Notes: generated from the sequence alone by a model not told the origin. A stretch of DNA of 64,000 bases from an uncultured Spartobacteria bacterium (GCA_903901425.1 CAIURC010000188.1:1-64000), one strand, 5' to 3'; numbered from the stretch's first letter, positions 28,204 through 38,246 are shown. Made by a program: numbers and translations.

Positions 28204-29003
28204 GCGCCGAAACTTTGAACCAGAGACCGGATCACCAGATGCCAGCCGTCCACGAGGACAAACAGGAGCAGTTTGAATGGGAGCGACACCACGACGGGCG
28301 GCATCATCATCATCCCCATCGACATGAGGGTCGACGACACAAGGAAGTCGATCACCATGAACGGCACGAAAATTAGGAAGCCCATCTGGAACGCGGTCCG
28401 CAGTTCACTGACCACGAACGCCGGCAACACCACCCGCAACGGCACCTCCTGGAGCGGGGTGGGACCCATCCCCGCAAGGCCGAGAAAAAAGTCGACTTCG
28501 GTTCCGCGCGTCTGACGCAGCATGAAGGTCTTCAAAGGAGCCGCCGCCTTGTCGAGCGCCTCCTTGGATCCGATCTGTTCGGCTAGGTAGGGCTGCAACG
28601 CGTCCCGGTCCACTTGGGTCCAGACGGGTTCCATGATGAAAAATGTGAGAAAGAGGGAGATCCCAATGATGATCTGGTTGGTTGGCGCCCCTTGGGTTCC
28701 AATCGCGGACCGAATGAACCCGAGCACGATGACGATCCGGGTAAAGCTGGTTCCGAGCATGATAAGCGACGGCGCGAGCGTCAGCATCGTCATGACGAAC
28801 AGGATCTGGATCGCCGAACTCACGTTCTGGCGCTCCGTGCCGCCGCCCATCTGGAGGTTCACCAGCGGGGCGGTACCTGCCGCTGCCGCCTGAGTCGTCC
28901 CCGGTCGCCCCGCAGCGCCCGCGGGGGCCTGAGCCTCGACTTGGCACGTTAGGATTCCCAGAACCACGACCAGGACCCACCAGAATGTCCGGAACGCGCT
29001 CAT
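28200..29003 (-). CDS. fliP: flagellar biosynthetic protein FliP
   Basis: MTMLTLAPSLIMLGTSFTRIVIVLGFIRSAIGTQGAPTNQIIIGISLFLTFFIM. Confidence 0.97.
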   Translation of the reverse strand: MSAFRTFWWVLVVVLGILTCQVEAQAPAGAAGRPGTTQAAAAGTAPLVNLQMGGGTERQNVSSAIQILFVMTMLTLAPSLIMLGTSFTRIVIVLGFIRSAIGTQGAPTNQIIIGISLFLTFFIMEPVWTQVDRDALQPYLAEQIGSKEALDKAAAPLKTFMLRQTRGTEVDFFLGLAGMGPTPLQEVPLRVVLPAFVVSELRTAFQMGFLIFVPFMVIDFLVSSTLMSMGMMMMPPVVVSLPFKLLLFVLVDGWHLVIRSLVQSFGA

Positions 29004-29488
29004 GACACACCCAAGGGTTCCGGCGGCGCTTCAAACCGGCTGCCGCCCGCCGCCTCCAGCGGACACAGATAGTCGATCTTGCCCGGGGTCACCCCGAGCA
29101 GCATCCGGTTTTGTTCGTACTCGACCACCAGCAAAAACTGCCGGTTGCCCAAGGCACGCATCTCCACAATCTGCAGCTTGCGCGCATCCCCAGAGCGGAG
29201 GCTTCGCAGGGGAAGGCCGTTCCTGAGGAGGTACAAGCCGGCACCCGCCAACCCCACGAGGACCGCAAAATAAAGCGCGAGCGAGACCATTCGCTGCGAG
29301 TCTGGCAACGGGGCGGGAGGTTGCCCAGCAGCGGGTGGAGCGGGACGGGCAACCGTTGGCCGGGTGTCCACAGGTTCCTGCGCATGGAGAACTCCGCCCA
29401 GAAGCAGCCCAGCAGCACCCAGCCCCGCCATCCAGCTTCTGCTCAACCTCTGGCCAGACAGGCGCCGGGATCTGGCCGCAGAAATCAT
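29000..29488 (-). CDS. fliO: flagellar biosynthetic protein FliO
   Basis: Single TM, LQIVEMRALGNRQFLLVVEYEQNRMLLGVTPG; position before fliP. Confidence 0.85.
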   Translation of the reverse strand: MISAARSRRLSGQRLSRSWMAGLGAAGLLLGGVLHAQEPVDTRPTVARPAPPAAGQPPAPLPDSQRMVSLALYFAVLVGLAGAGLYLLRNGLPLRSLRSGDARKLQIVEMRALGNRQFLLVVEYEQNRMLLGVTPGKIDYLCPLEAAGGSRFEAPPEPLGVS

Positions 29489-29742
29489 GCGGGGTCTCCC
29501 AGAATCTGGGTGATCTTGATCCCGAAATTTTCGTCGACGACCACGACCTCGCCCCGGGCGATGAGTTTGTCGTTCACGTAAAGGCCCACAGGGTCCGCCG
29601 AAGCCTGGTCCAGTTGAAGCACGGTTCCCTCGTTCAGGGCGACCACTTCGCGCATGGGCAACTGGCAGCTGCCGATCCGCACGGTCAGCTCGACTTTGAC
29701 ATCCAGAATCAGGTCCAGGTTTTTGGCTTCAGTTGTGCTCAT
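29485..29742 (-). CDS. fliN: flagellar motor switch protein FliN (short form)
   Basis: LDVKVELTVRIGSCQLPMREVVALNEGTVLQLDQASADPVGLYVNDKLIARGEVVVVDENFGIKI. Confidence 0.94.
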   Translation of the reverse strand: MSTTEAKNLDLILDVKVELTVRIGSCQLPMREVVALNEGTVLQLDQASADPVGLYVNDKLIARGEVVVVDENFGIKITQILGDPA

Positions 29743-30731
29743 ACCGCTGTTTTGTTCGTGTAACTCCGCTGGATCTGGACGGCCACCTTGCCATTTTCGC
29801 AGCCGGCGCGCCCGACAAACTGGGGTTGCCCACTGACGCAGAGCCGGGTCTTGTCGATGATCGCGCGCGGCAGTTGCATGACGTCGCCCACCCGCATCTC
29901 GAGAATGTCGGACACGGTCAGGTCCTTCAAGAGCCAATCGGCGACCACAGGAACGCCGATGTGGTCGTAGGCTTTCCGCCACTGCTTCGGCTTGGGTGCA
30001 GGCTCCACGGGCAGCTCCCTCCGACGCGCCTCTTGGATCGACTTGACCAAGGGTTCCAGCATCTTGACGGGAACCGCCACCTGGATCGCACCCTCGTTGC
30101 CCGCAAACGACGCATCCATCGTGAGCAGCGCCATCATGGTATCGCTGCTGCTCCCTTGGAGAAACCGCGCGTTGGTTTCGTGCCCGAGCTGGCTCGGCTC
30201 AAGATTCGCGTACTCCCTCCACTGCAGGCACCATTCCTCGATCACGAATCCGACCACCTCGAACAGCAAAGCCATTTCGATCTCGGTCAGATGCCGGTCC
30301 GCCTCTGCCAGTTCGCCCCGACCGCCCAACATCCGGTTCGTGATGGACATCGCGAGCTTGGGCGGGAGTTCCACCACACCCACCCCGGGAAGCGGTTCCG
30401 CCTTGAACAGGGTCAGATACGTGGAGCCCGGCAGGGACCGGGTGAATTCACCGTACTGAAGCGTGTGGATCCTTCCAAACTTGAGGTTGAATTCCGCCCT
30501 GAGATACGCCGCCATCCGCCCCCCAAGACTGGCCACGAACTGCTGCCCCAGAAACCGGAGACGCGACAATTCCGCTTCCCCCAAAAAACGCGGGGTCCGG
30601 AAATCAAAAGGCTGTACCGACACCGGGCGGCCAGCGGGAAACCGGGTGCCATCGGGACGGAAAACCGGCGGAGCGGATTCGTCTGCAGCGGCGCCGGTGG
30701 ACGCGGTTTCGGAAGCGGTGGTCTCAGACAT
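29739..30731 (-). CDS. fliM: flagellar motor switch protein FliM
   Basis: VSVQPFDFRTPRFLGEAELSRLRFLGQQFVASLG...ITNRMLGGRGE. Confidence 0.93.
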   Translation of the reverse strand: MSETTASETASTGAAADESAPPVFRPDGTRFPAGRPVSVQPFDFRTPRFLGEAELSRLRFLGQQFVASLGGRMAAYLRAEFNLKFGRIHTLQYGEFTRSLPGSTYLTLFKAEPLPGVGVVELPPKLAMSITNRMLGGRGELAEADRHLTEIEMALLFEVVGFVIEEWCLQWREYANLEPSQLGHETNARFLQGSSSDTMMALLTMDASFAGNEGAIQVAVPVKMLEPLVKSIQEARRRELPVEPAPKPKQWRKAYDHIGVPVVADWLLKDLTVSDILEMRVGDVMQLPRAIIDKTRLCVSGQPQFVGRAGCENGKVAVQIQRSYTNKTAV

Positions 30732-30756
30732 GCGGGAGATCGGAAGACCGCGCTTC

Positions 30757-31386
30757 CTACTGGATCACAAACTCGGAGAAATAGAGCTGCTCGATGGGCC
30801 GGCCACCCAGAGTCCGGTTGAACTGCGAGATCAGTTCGCTCCGGATCAGGTTCCGTCCCCCCTGCGCCTCGAGGCTGCTCATGGACTGCGCAGAGAGCAC
30901 GCTGATGGCGACATCCCGGAGCGCGTTCTGGTTCTCCTTGATCATGTCCTCTAAGTTGGAGTCGTTGCCGGCCAGCACAAAGTTCACCTTCAGATAGCGG
31001 TTCCCGCCGGATCCTGCGAGGTTCACCACAATCGGGGGAAACTCAATCGTGTTGTCCGCGCCCTTGGCTGACTTGCCGCCTTCTTTCCCGTGCTCCTTGC
31101 CACCGTGCTTGGACTCTTTGGCTTCCTTCTTGGGCGCTTCTTTGTGGCCTCCGCCATGCCCGGAGTCCGCTTTGGCCTCGCCAGCCTTGAACGGAGCCGC
31201 TTCGTCTGAGGCAGCCGGTTTCAGGCTTTCTTTCAGACGCGGGATGACCACGAAGTCCATCATCAGGAAGCAGAGCGCGGGCACCAGAACCACCACCGCC
31301 ACCAGCGGAATAATGTCCGGTTTGCCCTTGGCCTGCGCGGCCTCGGCTGCCTTCGCGGCGTTGTCGGGAGTTTCAGTTGCTGCCAT
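30757..31386 (-). CDS. fliL: flagellar basal body-associated protein FliL
   Basis: N-terminal TM, His/Lys-rich linker, FliL C-terminal region ending TLGGRPIEQLYFSEFVIQ. Confidence 0.85.
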   Translation of the reverse strand: MAATETPDNAAKAAEAAQAKGKPDIIPLVAVVVLVPALCFLMMDFVVIPRLKESLKPAASDEAAPFKAGEAKADSGHGGGHKEAPKKEAKESKHGGKEHGKEGGKSAKGADNTIEFPPIVVNLAGSGGNRYLKVNFVLAGNDSNLEDMIKENQNALRDVAISVLSAQSMSSLEAQGGRNLIRSELISQFNRTLGGRPIEQLYFSEFVIQ

Positions 31387-31397
31387 GGGAACAGAGG

Positions 31398-33272
31398 TTA
31401 CCGCTTGAGGTTGACGAGTTCTTCAAGGACCGAGTCACACACCGTGATGATCCGGGAGGCGGCCTGGAAACTGCGCTGCGTGATGATCAGGTCGGAGAAT
31501 TCCTGGGTCAAGTCGACGTTGGAGAGTTCCAGCGAGCCGCCAATGATCTCGCCGAGGCCGTCATTCCCGGGAGTGTTGTCGGTCTTGTTAAGGCCATCCG
31601 CACCGATTGGCCCAGCTGCGGAGAAGTTGTTATACAGGTTGTTCCCAATCGAGATCAGCGCGTGCGGGTCCGCAAAGTTTTTCAGCAGCACCCGGCCCCG
31701 CTGGAAGCTTTTCCCGTCGTTCAGGAAGCAGGTGATGGTGCCGTCCTTGTTGATGGCGAAGCTGGTGATGCTGGGGGTCGCCCCCCCGGCAAAACCGTAG
31801 GCGTCCAGCTGGTCTGCAGAGGCACCGGAGGAGTTCACCAGACTCACCCCGTCGTTCACCTTAATGTTCCCCACCACGTCACCCGCCCCGGCATCCCCCG
31901 GATTCGTCCGGGAAACCGCAGTGGAAAGGTTGTTGAAGGTCAGGCTGTCCACCGGCCCCGTCACCTCGCTGGAAATCTCGATCTGGTTGGGGCCAATGAT
32001 TTTGGTGACGTACGCACCCGTCGGTACGTTGGTGCCGGAAATAAACGCGCCCACCCGGATCCCAAGCCCCGACACGGTGGAAGGCAGACTCAGGATTTTC
32101 GTGGAACTGACCGGGACATTGCCCGTGGTCGGCTGACTGGGCGTGGTCAGGAAGGACAAGGTCAAAGCCCCTGCGGCCGGAGCAGCGCCGCCCCCGGGGA
32201 CGGTGAGCGCCAAGACGTTCGAGCCAGGTGCCACTGTGATGGTCGTTCCCGGCGGAATCCCAACACCTGCAACGGTCATGCCCGTTTTAAGCCCGGCAGT
32301 GCTGCTCACCGTGATGTTTCCCGCTCCATCGGATGTGCCGGATACAGCCGCAACGGCTTCGGATCGGAAATTCAACGTAAAATTGGTACCATCCGCAGGC
32401 AGCGTTGCCCCAGTAGGAAACTTAAGAGTAATGGTCCCGGGCGGTGTTACGCCCGCAGCATCGATAGTGGTTCCTGCCGGGATTCCGGTTCCGGTCACCA
32501 CCATGCCTGCGACCAGACCCGTGGTGCTCGGAACCGTGATCGTGCCAGTCAGAGCCCCTGTCGCCGTGAAGGTAGTTGCGGCAACACTGGTAATGCTGCC
32601 CTTGTCAAACACGACATCAGAAACCAAGTCTGCGGTGGTGGGAACCGAGAGCTGAATCGTGGTGTCATTCAAGATCCGCTCAATCGTGGCCCCAGACGGG
32701 ATCCCCGTGCCGTAGACCGCCTGGCCGGCCACCAACCCCAACGAAGTGACCGTGTCCGCGCCAGACAACTTGAGCGTGTCCCCGAAGCTGGTGCCCGTGG
32801 TGGCGATGTCCGCCGCTTTGGAGACTGTGTAACTGATCGAACCGTCCACCAACCCCTGAACGTTCAATCCGCCGTTGGTCATCAATGCGCCCCGGTCATC
32901 GATCCGGAAATCGCCGGCCCGGGTCGCAAATACGTCGCCGGTGGTCTCATTCCGGACCACAAAAAAACCGTTCCCGGAGATGGCCAGATCGGACGGAATG
33001 CCGGTGGTGGAAATCGACCCTTGGGTGAACGACTGCCGGACACTGGCCAACTGAACGCCGGTCCCGACTTGGATGGCATCCCGGTTCGGGGTAGTTCCAT
33101 CGGAAGGCGAAGACCGCTGCAGCAGGTCGCTGAAGGTATCCTCGTTCCGCGTCTTGGAACCCTTGAACGCGGTGGTGTTCACATTGGCGATGTTGTCGCC
33201 AATCACCTCCAGAGAACGGGAGAATGTCTTGAGGGCTGTAACACCGCTGTTGAGAGAATTCAGGAGAGCCAT
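31398..33272 (-). CDS. flgE: flagellar hook protein FlgE with repeat insertion
   Basis: N-term SLNSGVTALKTFSRSLEVIGDNIANVNTTAFKGSKT; C-term SNVDLTQEFSDLIITQRSFQAASRIITVCDSVLEELVNLKR. Confidence 0.92.
   Translation of the reverse strand: MALLNSLNSGVTALKTFSRSLEVIGDNIANVNTTAFKGSKTRNEDTFSDLLQRSSPSDGTTPNRDAIQVGTGVQLASVRQSFTQGSISTTGIPSDLAISGNGFFVVRNETTGDVFATRAGDFRIDDRGALMTNGGLNVQGLVDGSISYTVSKAADIATTGTSFGDTLKLSGADTVTSLGLVAGQAVYGTGIPSGATIERILNDTTIQLSVPTTADLVSDVVFDKGSITSVAATTFTATGALTGTITVPSTTGLVAGMVVTGTGIPAGTTIDAAGVTPPGTITLKFPTGATLPADGTNFTLNFRSEAVAAVSGTSDGAGNITVSSTAGLKTGMTVAGVGIPPGTTITVAPGSNVLALTVPGGGAAPAAGALTLSFLTTPSQPTTGNVPVSSTKILSLPSTVSGLGIRVGAFISGTNVPTGAYVTKIIGPNQIEISSEVTGPVDSLTFNNLSTAVSRTNPGDAGAGDVVGNIKVNDGVSLVNSSGASADQLDAYGFAGGATPSITSFAINKDGTITCFLNDGKSFQRGRVLLKNFADPHALISIGNNLYNNFSAAGPIGADGLNKTDNTPGNDGLGEIIGGSLELSNVDLTQEFSDLIITQRSFQAASRIITVCDSVLEELVNLKR
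31929..32789 (-). repeat. intragenic degenerate repeats (about 70 aa, four copies) within FlgE
   Basis: LVAGQAVYGTGIPSGATI / LVAGMVVTGTGIPAGTTI / LKTGMTVAGVGIPPGTTI / IRVGAFISGTNVPTGAYV. Confidence 0.75.
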
Positions 33273-33304
33273 ATGCGGTTGGTGCGGTTATTCGGGTTGA
33301 GTTA

Positions 33305-33763
33305 TCAGTTCTGGGAAATTGCGTTCCGGAGCGCGGCAGGCAACGAAATCTGGGTGATCGTGGAGGCGTCGTAGGTTTTTCCGGCCACCACCACTGCAGG
33401 CTTGCCGTTCTGGATCACCACGGACTCCACGATGCCAGTCACCGGTCCCGCGCTGGGATCGATCAGGCTCACCTGCTGCCCCAGATAGGACGGCGATGCA
33501 GCAATCCTCTGGTCCTTGGCAAATGCGTCAAATGCCTTGGAAAGCCCCTGCATCTGCTCCAGCGAGGTGAAACTCGCCATCTGCGCGACGAACTCGGTGT
33601 CTTTCATCGGCTCCAGCGGGTTCTGCGCCGTCATCTGGGCCCCCAGCAGTTTCAGGAAATCCTGCTGCCCAAGTGCGGTCTTGCCCGCGTTCCGGTTGGC
33701 GCCCTCCAACACAATGGTACCGGGCTGCGGAGTGCTGCTTCCTAGGGGTGGGATGGTTGGCAT
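33305..33763 (-). CDS. flgD: flagellar hook assembly scaffold FlgD (short form)
   Basis: LGQQDFLKLLGAQMTAQNPLEPMKDTEFVAQMASFTSLEQMQ. Confidence 0.93.
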   Translation of the reverse strand: MPTIPPLGSSTPQPGTIVLEGANRNAGKTALGQQDFLKLLGAQMTAQNPLEPMKDTEFVAQMASFTSLEQMQGLSKAFDAFAKDQRIAASPSYLGQQVSLIDPSAGPVTGIVESVVIQNGKPAVVVAGKTYDASTITQISLPAALRNAISQN

Positions 33764-33804
33764 GGCTTGGTTCCTCTGAGTTCAGTTCAAAAATTGGTTT
33801 CGAA

Positions 33805-35292
33805 TTACGCCCATCGGGTCTGGGCAGACTCCGCATTTCGCAGAGCAGGCTCACCGCTTTTTCTTGCAAACTGGCTGGGTGCTTTTCGAAACGCCTCTGG
33901 AAGCGGTCCCTCGGATTCCCGGGAACCCTGCCTCCGGCCATCCGCCTGAGAACCCGCCCCGGAATCCGAGGACATCCCCGGGGAGTCAAAACTGGCAGGT
34001 GAAAGATTCAGGCCGTTCTGCTGGGAACGCTCCATAAACTCGGGCCATGCGCGCTGCAACGCCATCCGCAGCTCTGGAGAGTCCGTGCGGAAGGTGCTCT
34101 GGAGGGCGTCACCCCGGAGGTCCAACCGAACCTGCAGCGTGTCACCGCCCTGAAGGTCCACCTTGACCTCCAGATGGGGCGGGACATTGGGCCGGTACTT
34201 CGCCAGCGTCATCTCCAGATGCTCCAACACCCGGGCTGCATCCGCATGCGCCACTGGCGCCTGCGGCGCCCCGGTTGGAATCTGAACGCTCTGGGATTGG
34301 ACAGGCACGTCCGAAACCCTGGAAACGAATCCCCCAGCGAGATCCGGCAAGGCCGCGGGTTCTGCCCATTCATCCGCAGTGCTGACCTCCTCGAGAAGGG
34401 CGCCCCCGAAAACGCCCACAGCTTCCCGCGGATTTTTCTGGGAAGCGGCAGTCCGACTCGGCTGGAGCAGTGCGGCACTCATTGCCGGCACTGCATCAGC
34501 ACCGTCCGTGCCAGTGGACACACGCCCGGTGGAAATTGGTCGCTTTGGAGCCACCTGCCCGCCATCTGCCACTTGGACCGGACTCTGACTCACCCTTGAA
34601 TCCAAGCCAACGGCACTTTCTGCCGGCCGATCGCCGATTCGAGTCTCCGCAGGAACGGTAATTTGTTCCGCCGAAGGTTTGGGGGCCGCGAGAGGTACTG
34701 ACCCGGCATCCTTTGCCGGGTCCACGGAGGGATTCAATCCCTCGGTGCCCAGCACAGCGGTCGGCAGCGATCCCACTCCTGGAGCCTCGAGGTCCCCCAA
34801 GACGGGGAGGGAAACAGGGGCTGGCGTTTGAAATGCAGCCTGTGCCAGCGGTTTGGAAATCGGGAGTGGCTGCTCGGGTGTGGGCTGGCCTGACACATTC
34901 ACCGCTGGCGAGATCAGAACGGACGCCGCTTCTGCCCCGATGTTTTCAGCGGGAGCCGTATCAACAGCTGCCGCCTCCACGAGGCCCAGCTCCACAAAGC
35001 CGCTATCCAATCCCGCACTGGCAAACTGCAAATCTGGTTCGGCTGTCTGAAGAATGACCAGCGGCTGCTGCGCTTGGGGCGCACAGACAAGGCCGGAATC
35101 CTCAACCGCCTCCTCCTGTTGTTCCGAGGGATCGCGCGGCTTTTCCTCCGCGGCAGACCGTGCCAGGACATCCTCAAACGACGACCCAGCCCCATCGCGT
35201 CCGGTGGAGGGCGCGGATTTTTCCGGAGAAACATCCCGGAGACTGGGGCCAGAGGAAGCGGGCGCGGCAGGAATGAGTGGGAGGGGACTCAT
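33805..35292 (-). CDS. fliK: flagellar hook-length control protein FliK
   Basis: Low-complexity N-terminus; C-terminal LEVKVDLQGGDTLQVRLDLRGDALQSTFRTDSPELRMALQRAWPEF; position. Confidence 0.8.
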   Translation of the reverse strand: MSPLPLIPAAPASSGPSLRDVSPEKSAPSTGRDGAGSSFEDVLARSAAEEKPRDPSEQQEEAVEDSGLVCAPQAQQPLVILQTAEPDLQFASAGLDSGFVELGLVEAAAVDTAPAENIGAEAASVLISPAVNVSGQPTPEQPLPISKPLAQAAFQTPAPVSLPVLGDLEAPGVGSLPTAVLGTEGLNPSVDPAKDAGSVPLAAPKPSAEQITVPAETRIGDRPAESAVGLDSRVSQSPVQVADGGQVAPKRPISTGRVSTGTDGADAVPAMSAALLQPSRTAASQKNPREAVGVFGGALLEEVSTADEWAEPAALPDLAGGFVSRVSDVPVQSQSVQIPTGAPQAPVAHADAARVLEHLEMTLAKYRPNVPPHLEVKVDLQGGDTLQVRLDLRGDALQSTFRTDSPELRMALQRAWPEFMERSQQNGLNLSPASFDSPGMSSDSGAGSQADGRRQGSRESEGPLPEAFRKAPSQFARKSGEPALRNAESAQTRWA

Positions 35293-35888
35293 GGTTGGGC
35301 GGTTTCAGCGGGCTGCTTTTTCAGGAGGCGGAGTTGGTCACTGATCCTTGCGGCCCGGGCCTGCATCCCGCCCGTGGCGCGCGCCATTTCCTGAAAAATG
35401 GAAGCAACGTTGTCGGGCTTCATCACCGCAAGGAGCTTGACGATGCTTTGGTCGTCCATCTCGCCGAGGATGCTGACGGCCTGTGCGGGCTTCATCGCGG
35501 CATAGGTTTTGGCGAGCGACTTGACGTTGACGGTCTCCGTTGCCTGCAGCACCGGGATGGATTTGTCGAGGTCGTCCCGCATCAACTCGAGTTCGGAGCG
35601 GACCTTGAGCAATTCCTGTTTCTCAGCCTTCAAACGTTCGGCGTACGCATCCAAATCCTTGGCTTTGGAATCCAGAAGCTGGCGCTGGGCCTTCAATTCG
35701 GCTGCCAGAGTCTGCATCTCGCTGGTCCAGAAATCCCAGTCCTTGGGCTTGGCCTCTTCCACTGCGGCAACGGCAGCTGCCTTGGTTTCGTGGGAAACAG
35801 TGTTGAGCCGCATCAGGAGCGTCCCGGCACAGGTCAGGACACCCAAAACGACTGCAATGACGGCTAGAAACCAGCGGGATTTCAACAT
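35289..35888 (-). CDS. MotE-like / MgtE N-terminal domain flagellar protein
   Basis: TM plus coiled coil, then AAMKPAQAVSILGEMDDQSIVKLLAVMKPDNVASIFQEMA. Confidence 0.8.
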   Translation of the reverse strand: MLKSRWFLAVIAVVLGVLTCAGTLLMRLNTVSHETKAAAVAAVEEAKPKDWDFWTSEMQTLAAELKAQRQLLDSKAKDLDAYAERLKAEKQELLKVRSELELMRDDLDKSIPVLQATETVNVKSLAKTYAAMKPAQAVSILGEMDDQSIVKLLAVMKPDNVASIFQEMARATGGMQARAARISDQLRLLKKQPAETAQP

Positions 35889-36328
35889 GCGATGCTCCCT
35901 TCAACGTATCGGGAAGAGGTGAAGAATTCCTCCAGCTGGCGCTCCTCCCGTCGAGCGAATTCAGCCTGCCGCGCGCGTTCCCACTTTTCCCGGAGCTTTA
36001 AAACCAGCTCGTGGTCGCACCGTGCACGGACCAGAAGTTGGGTTGCCGCCTCGACCTGGGCTTCCTTCTCCCGCTCATGCGCCTGCAGGAGCTTACAGAA
36101 ATCGGTCTGGCCGGTATAAGCGACCCAGCCCTGATGGCGGGCTGAGGCGAGGAGTCGTTCCCCAGAGATCATCTCAGCCATGCGTTCAAGCTCGGCCTCG
36201 GCACCAGCCCGCATTTCGCGCGCCACATGGAGCGCCTGATGAGCAGCCCGGAGTGCTTCTTCTGCCCGTTCCTTTGCGCGGAGCCGGAGATCGAGCACCG
36301 CCTGGAGACTAAACCGTTTGACGTTCAT
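35882..36328 (-). CDS. fliJ: flagellar export protein FliJ
   Basis: 148-aa coiled-coil protein between fliI and the motE-like gene; FSLQAVLDLRLRAKERAEEALR. Confidence 0.85.
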   Translation of the reverse strand: MNVKRFSLQAVLDLRLRAKERAEEALRAAHQALHVAREMRAGAEAELERMAEMISGERLLASARHQGWVAYTGQTDFCKLLQAHEREKEAQVEAATQLLVRARCDHELVLKLREKWERARQAEFARREERQLEEFFTSSRYVEGSIAC

Positions 36329-37656
36329 GAGACGACGGAAGCAAGCCTGGCGTAACTCGCGTCACGCGGCGACAAATCCTGAACTGGCTGCCGGAGCAGT
36401 TCCATGATTTTGGGGTGTTTTTCGATGGCCAGATCCACCTTCGGATTGCTGCCCTTGGTGTAGGCGCCAATGGTGATCACGTCCTCGTTCTTCCGGTACA
36501 CGGCAAGCAAATCCCGGGCCTTTCCGCTGTTCATCAACTCCACTTTTGAACAGATCTCCAAACTCAACCGGCTCACGCTTTCCAAGACATCCACTGCAGG
36601 GTAATGGTTGGCGGTCGCCAGCGCCCGGCTCAGAACAAGGTGCCCATCCAAAATCCCCCGGACCGCGTCCGAGATGGGCTCGTTAAAATCGTCTCCATCC
36701 ACCAAGACAGTGTACAGCGCGGTGATCGACCCTCGTTCGCCCATGCCGGTGCGCTCCATGAGACGGGGAAGCATCGCAAACACGGAGGGCGTGTATCCCC
36801 GGCTCGCGGGCGGCTCTCCCACCGCAAGCCCGATCTCCCGCTGCGCCATCGCAAACCGCGTCACCGAATCCATCATGAACAGGACATCGCGCCCTTCGTC
36901 CCGGAAATGCTCGGCCACCGCGGTAGCCAGCAGTGCAGCACGCATCCGGAGCGGCGCGGGTTGGTCGGAAGTCGAGACCACGACCACCGAACGCGCCATG
37001 CCCTCCGGGCCGAGATCTTTTTCGATGAACTCACGCAGTTCCCGGCCCCGCTCACCGACCAGTGCAATCACGTTCACCTCGGCCTCTGAGCCCCGCGCCA
37101 GCATCCCCATCAGCGTGGATTTTCCCACGCCGCTTCCTGCAAAAACACCGAGCCGTTGGCCGCGGCCGAGCGGCGTAAAAAGATCGACGGCGCGAACCCC
37201 TGTGGCGAGGGGTTTGGTGATCCTCTGTCTGCGAAGCGGATTCGGCGGCTCCGCGTGGATCGGGCGCAACCGCCCAGCAGGAAGGGGCAACCCGCCATCC
37301 ATGGGCCGGCCCAGGCCATCGATCACCCGGCCCACAAGCCCTGGACCGACCTCGATCGCATCCGCGCGCTCGGACGCCACCACGTCACAGCCGGCGTGCA
37401 TGTTTTTCATCGGCCCCAAGGGCATCAACAAAACTGTTTCGTCCCGGAATCCCACCACCTCGGCCGGGAGCGGTTCGGCCATCCGGGGCGACTGGATCAT
37501 GCAAACGTCCCCAAGGGCCACATTTGGGCCCTCAGACTCGATCACCAAACCGGCCACCTTCAGGACACGGCCCAGTTTTGAGACGGGCTTGGCCTTTTGC
37601 AACCGGTCGCGCCAGTCGTCCATGAGCCGGTCCAAACTCGCGGGTGCAGCGCTCAT
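36325..37656 (-). CDS. fliI: flagellum-specific ATP synthase FliI
   Basis: GQRLGVFAGSGVGKSTLMGMLARGSEAEVNVIALVGERGRELREFIEKDLG; MMDSVTRFAMAQREIGLAVGEPPASRGYTPSVFAMLPRLMERTG. Confidence 0.96.
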   Translation of the reverse strand: MSAAPASLDRLMDDWRDRLQKAKPVSKLGRVLKVAGLVIESEGPNVALGDVCMIQSPRMAEPLPAEVVGFRDETVLLMPLGPMKNMHAGCDVVASERADAIEVGPGLVGRVIDGLGRPMDGGLPLPAGRLRPIHAEPPNPLRRQRITKPLATGVRAVDLFTPLGRGQRLGVFAGSGVGKSTLMGMLARGSEAEVNVIALVGERGRELREFIEKDLGPEGMARSVVVVSTSDQPAPLRMRAALLATAVAEHFRDEGRDVLFMMDSVTRFAMAQREIGLAVGEPPASRGYTPSVFAMLPRLMERTGMGERGSITALYTVLVDGDDFNEPISDAVRGILDGHLVLSRALATANHYPAVDVLESVSRLSLEICSKVELMNSGKARDLLAVYRKNEDVITIGAYTKGSNPKVDLAIEKHPKIMELLRQPVQDLSPRDASYARLASVVS

Positions 37657-38246
37657 GCCATCGAACGGGCAAGGTTGCCGAGCTTGGTGGAAAGGCGGGC
37701 ATCCACTGCACCAAACGGGCTGCGGGCCCGGCAATCGCCAGGGGCAAGGTCGGGATCCGGGCGGATCTGAACCCCGGGATACTTGTGGCCGAACTCCTTC
37801 TCAATCCCCTGCACCAGCTCATGGTCCCGGGGAGATAACCAAACCTCCACATCGGCAGTGCCAGGGGAGATTTCAGAAAGAATTTCCGTGCAGAGCCCTG
37901 CAACCACCTCCTTGGTTGGCTCGAAACTGGCCAAGGCCCGGCGGGCCACTTCAATCGCCAGCTCGGGAAGGAGTGCAGCCACTTGGGCCATCAAAGTTTC
38001 ATGCGCCCGCGCCAGACCCCGGAACGTGTTCTCTTGGAGTTGGGCGAGGTCACTGCGCTGGTCCAAAAGCTTCTGGTCGAGGTAGGTCATCGCCTCGTCA
38101 AAGCCGCGCTGATGCGCAGCTTCTTCCGCAAGACGCAAAGCCTCAAACTGGGCCTCCGCTGCCGCCACATCCTCAGGGACCGACCCCCCGGCCACCCAGA
38201 TCCCGCGGGGGACAGCCCCGAAGGAAATGACGTTACTCGACGACAT
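37653..38246 (-). CDS. fliH: flagellar assembly protein FliH
   Basis: Position between fliG and fliI; LPELAIEVARRALASF...VEVWLSPRDHELVQ. Confidence 0.85.
   Translation of the reverse strand: MSSSNVISFGAVPRGIWVAGGSVPEDVAAAEAQFEALRLAEEAAHQRGFDEAMTYLDQKLLDQRSDLAQLQENTFRGLARAHETLMAQVAALLPELAIEVARRALASFEPTKEVVAGLCTEILSEISPGTADVEVWLSPRDHELVQGIEKEFGHKYPGVQIRPDPDLAPGDCRARSPFGAVDARLSTKLGNLARSMA

Noticed and set aside
31377-33374. 665-aa plus-strand ORF
   Set aside because: Antisense to flgE; Arg/Gly-rich with no domain
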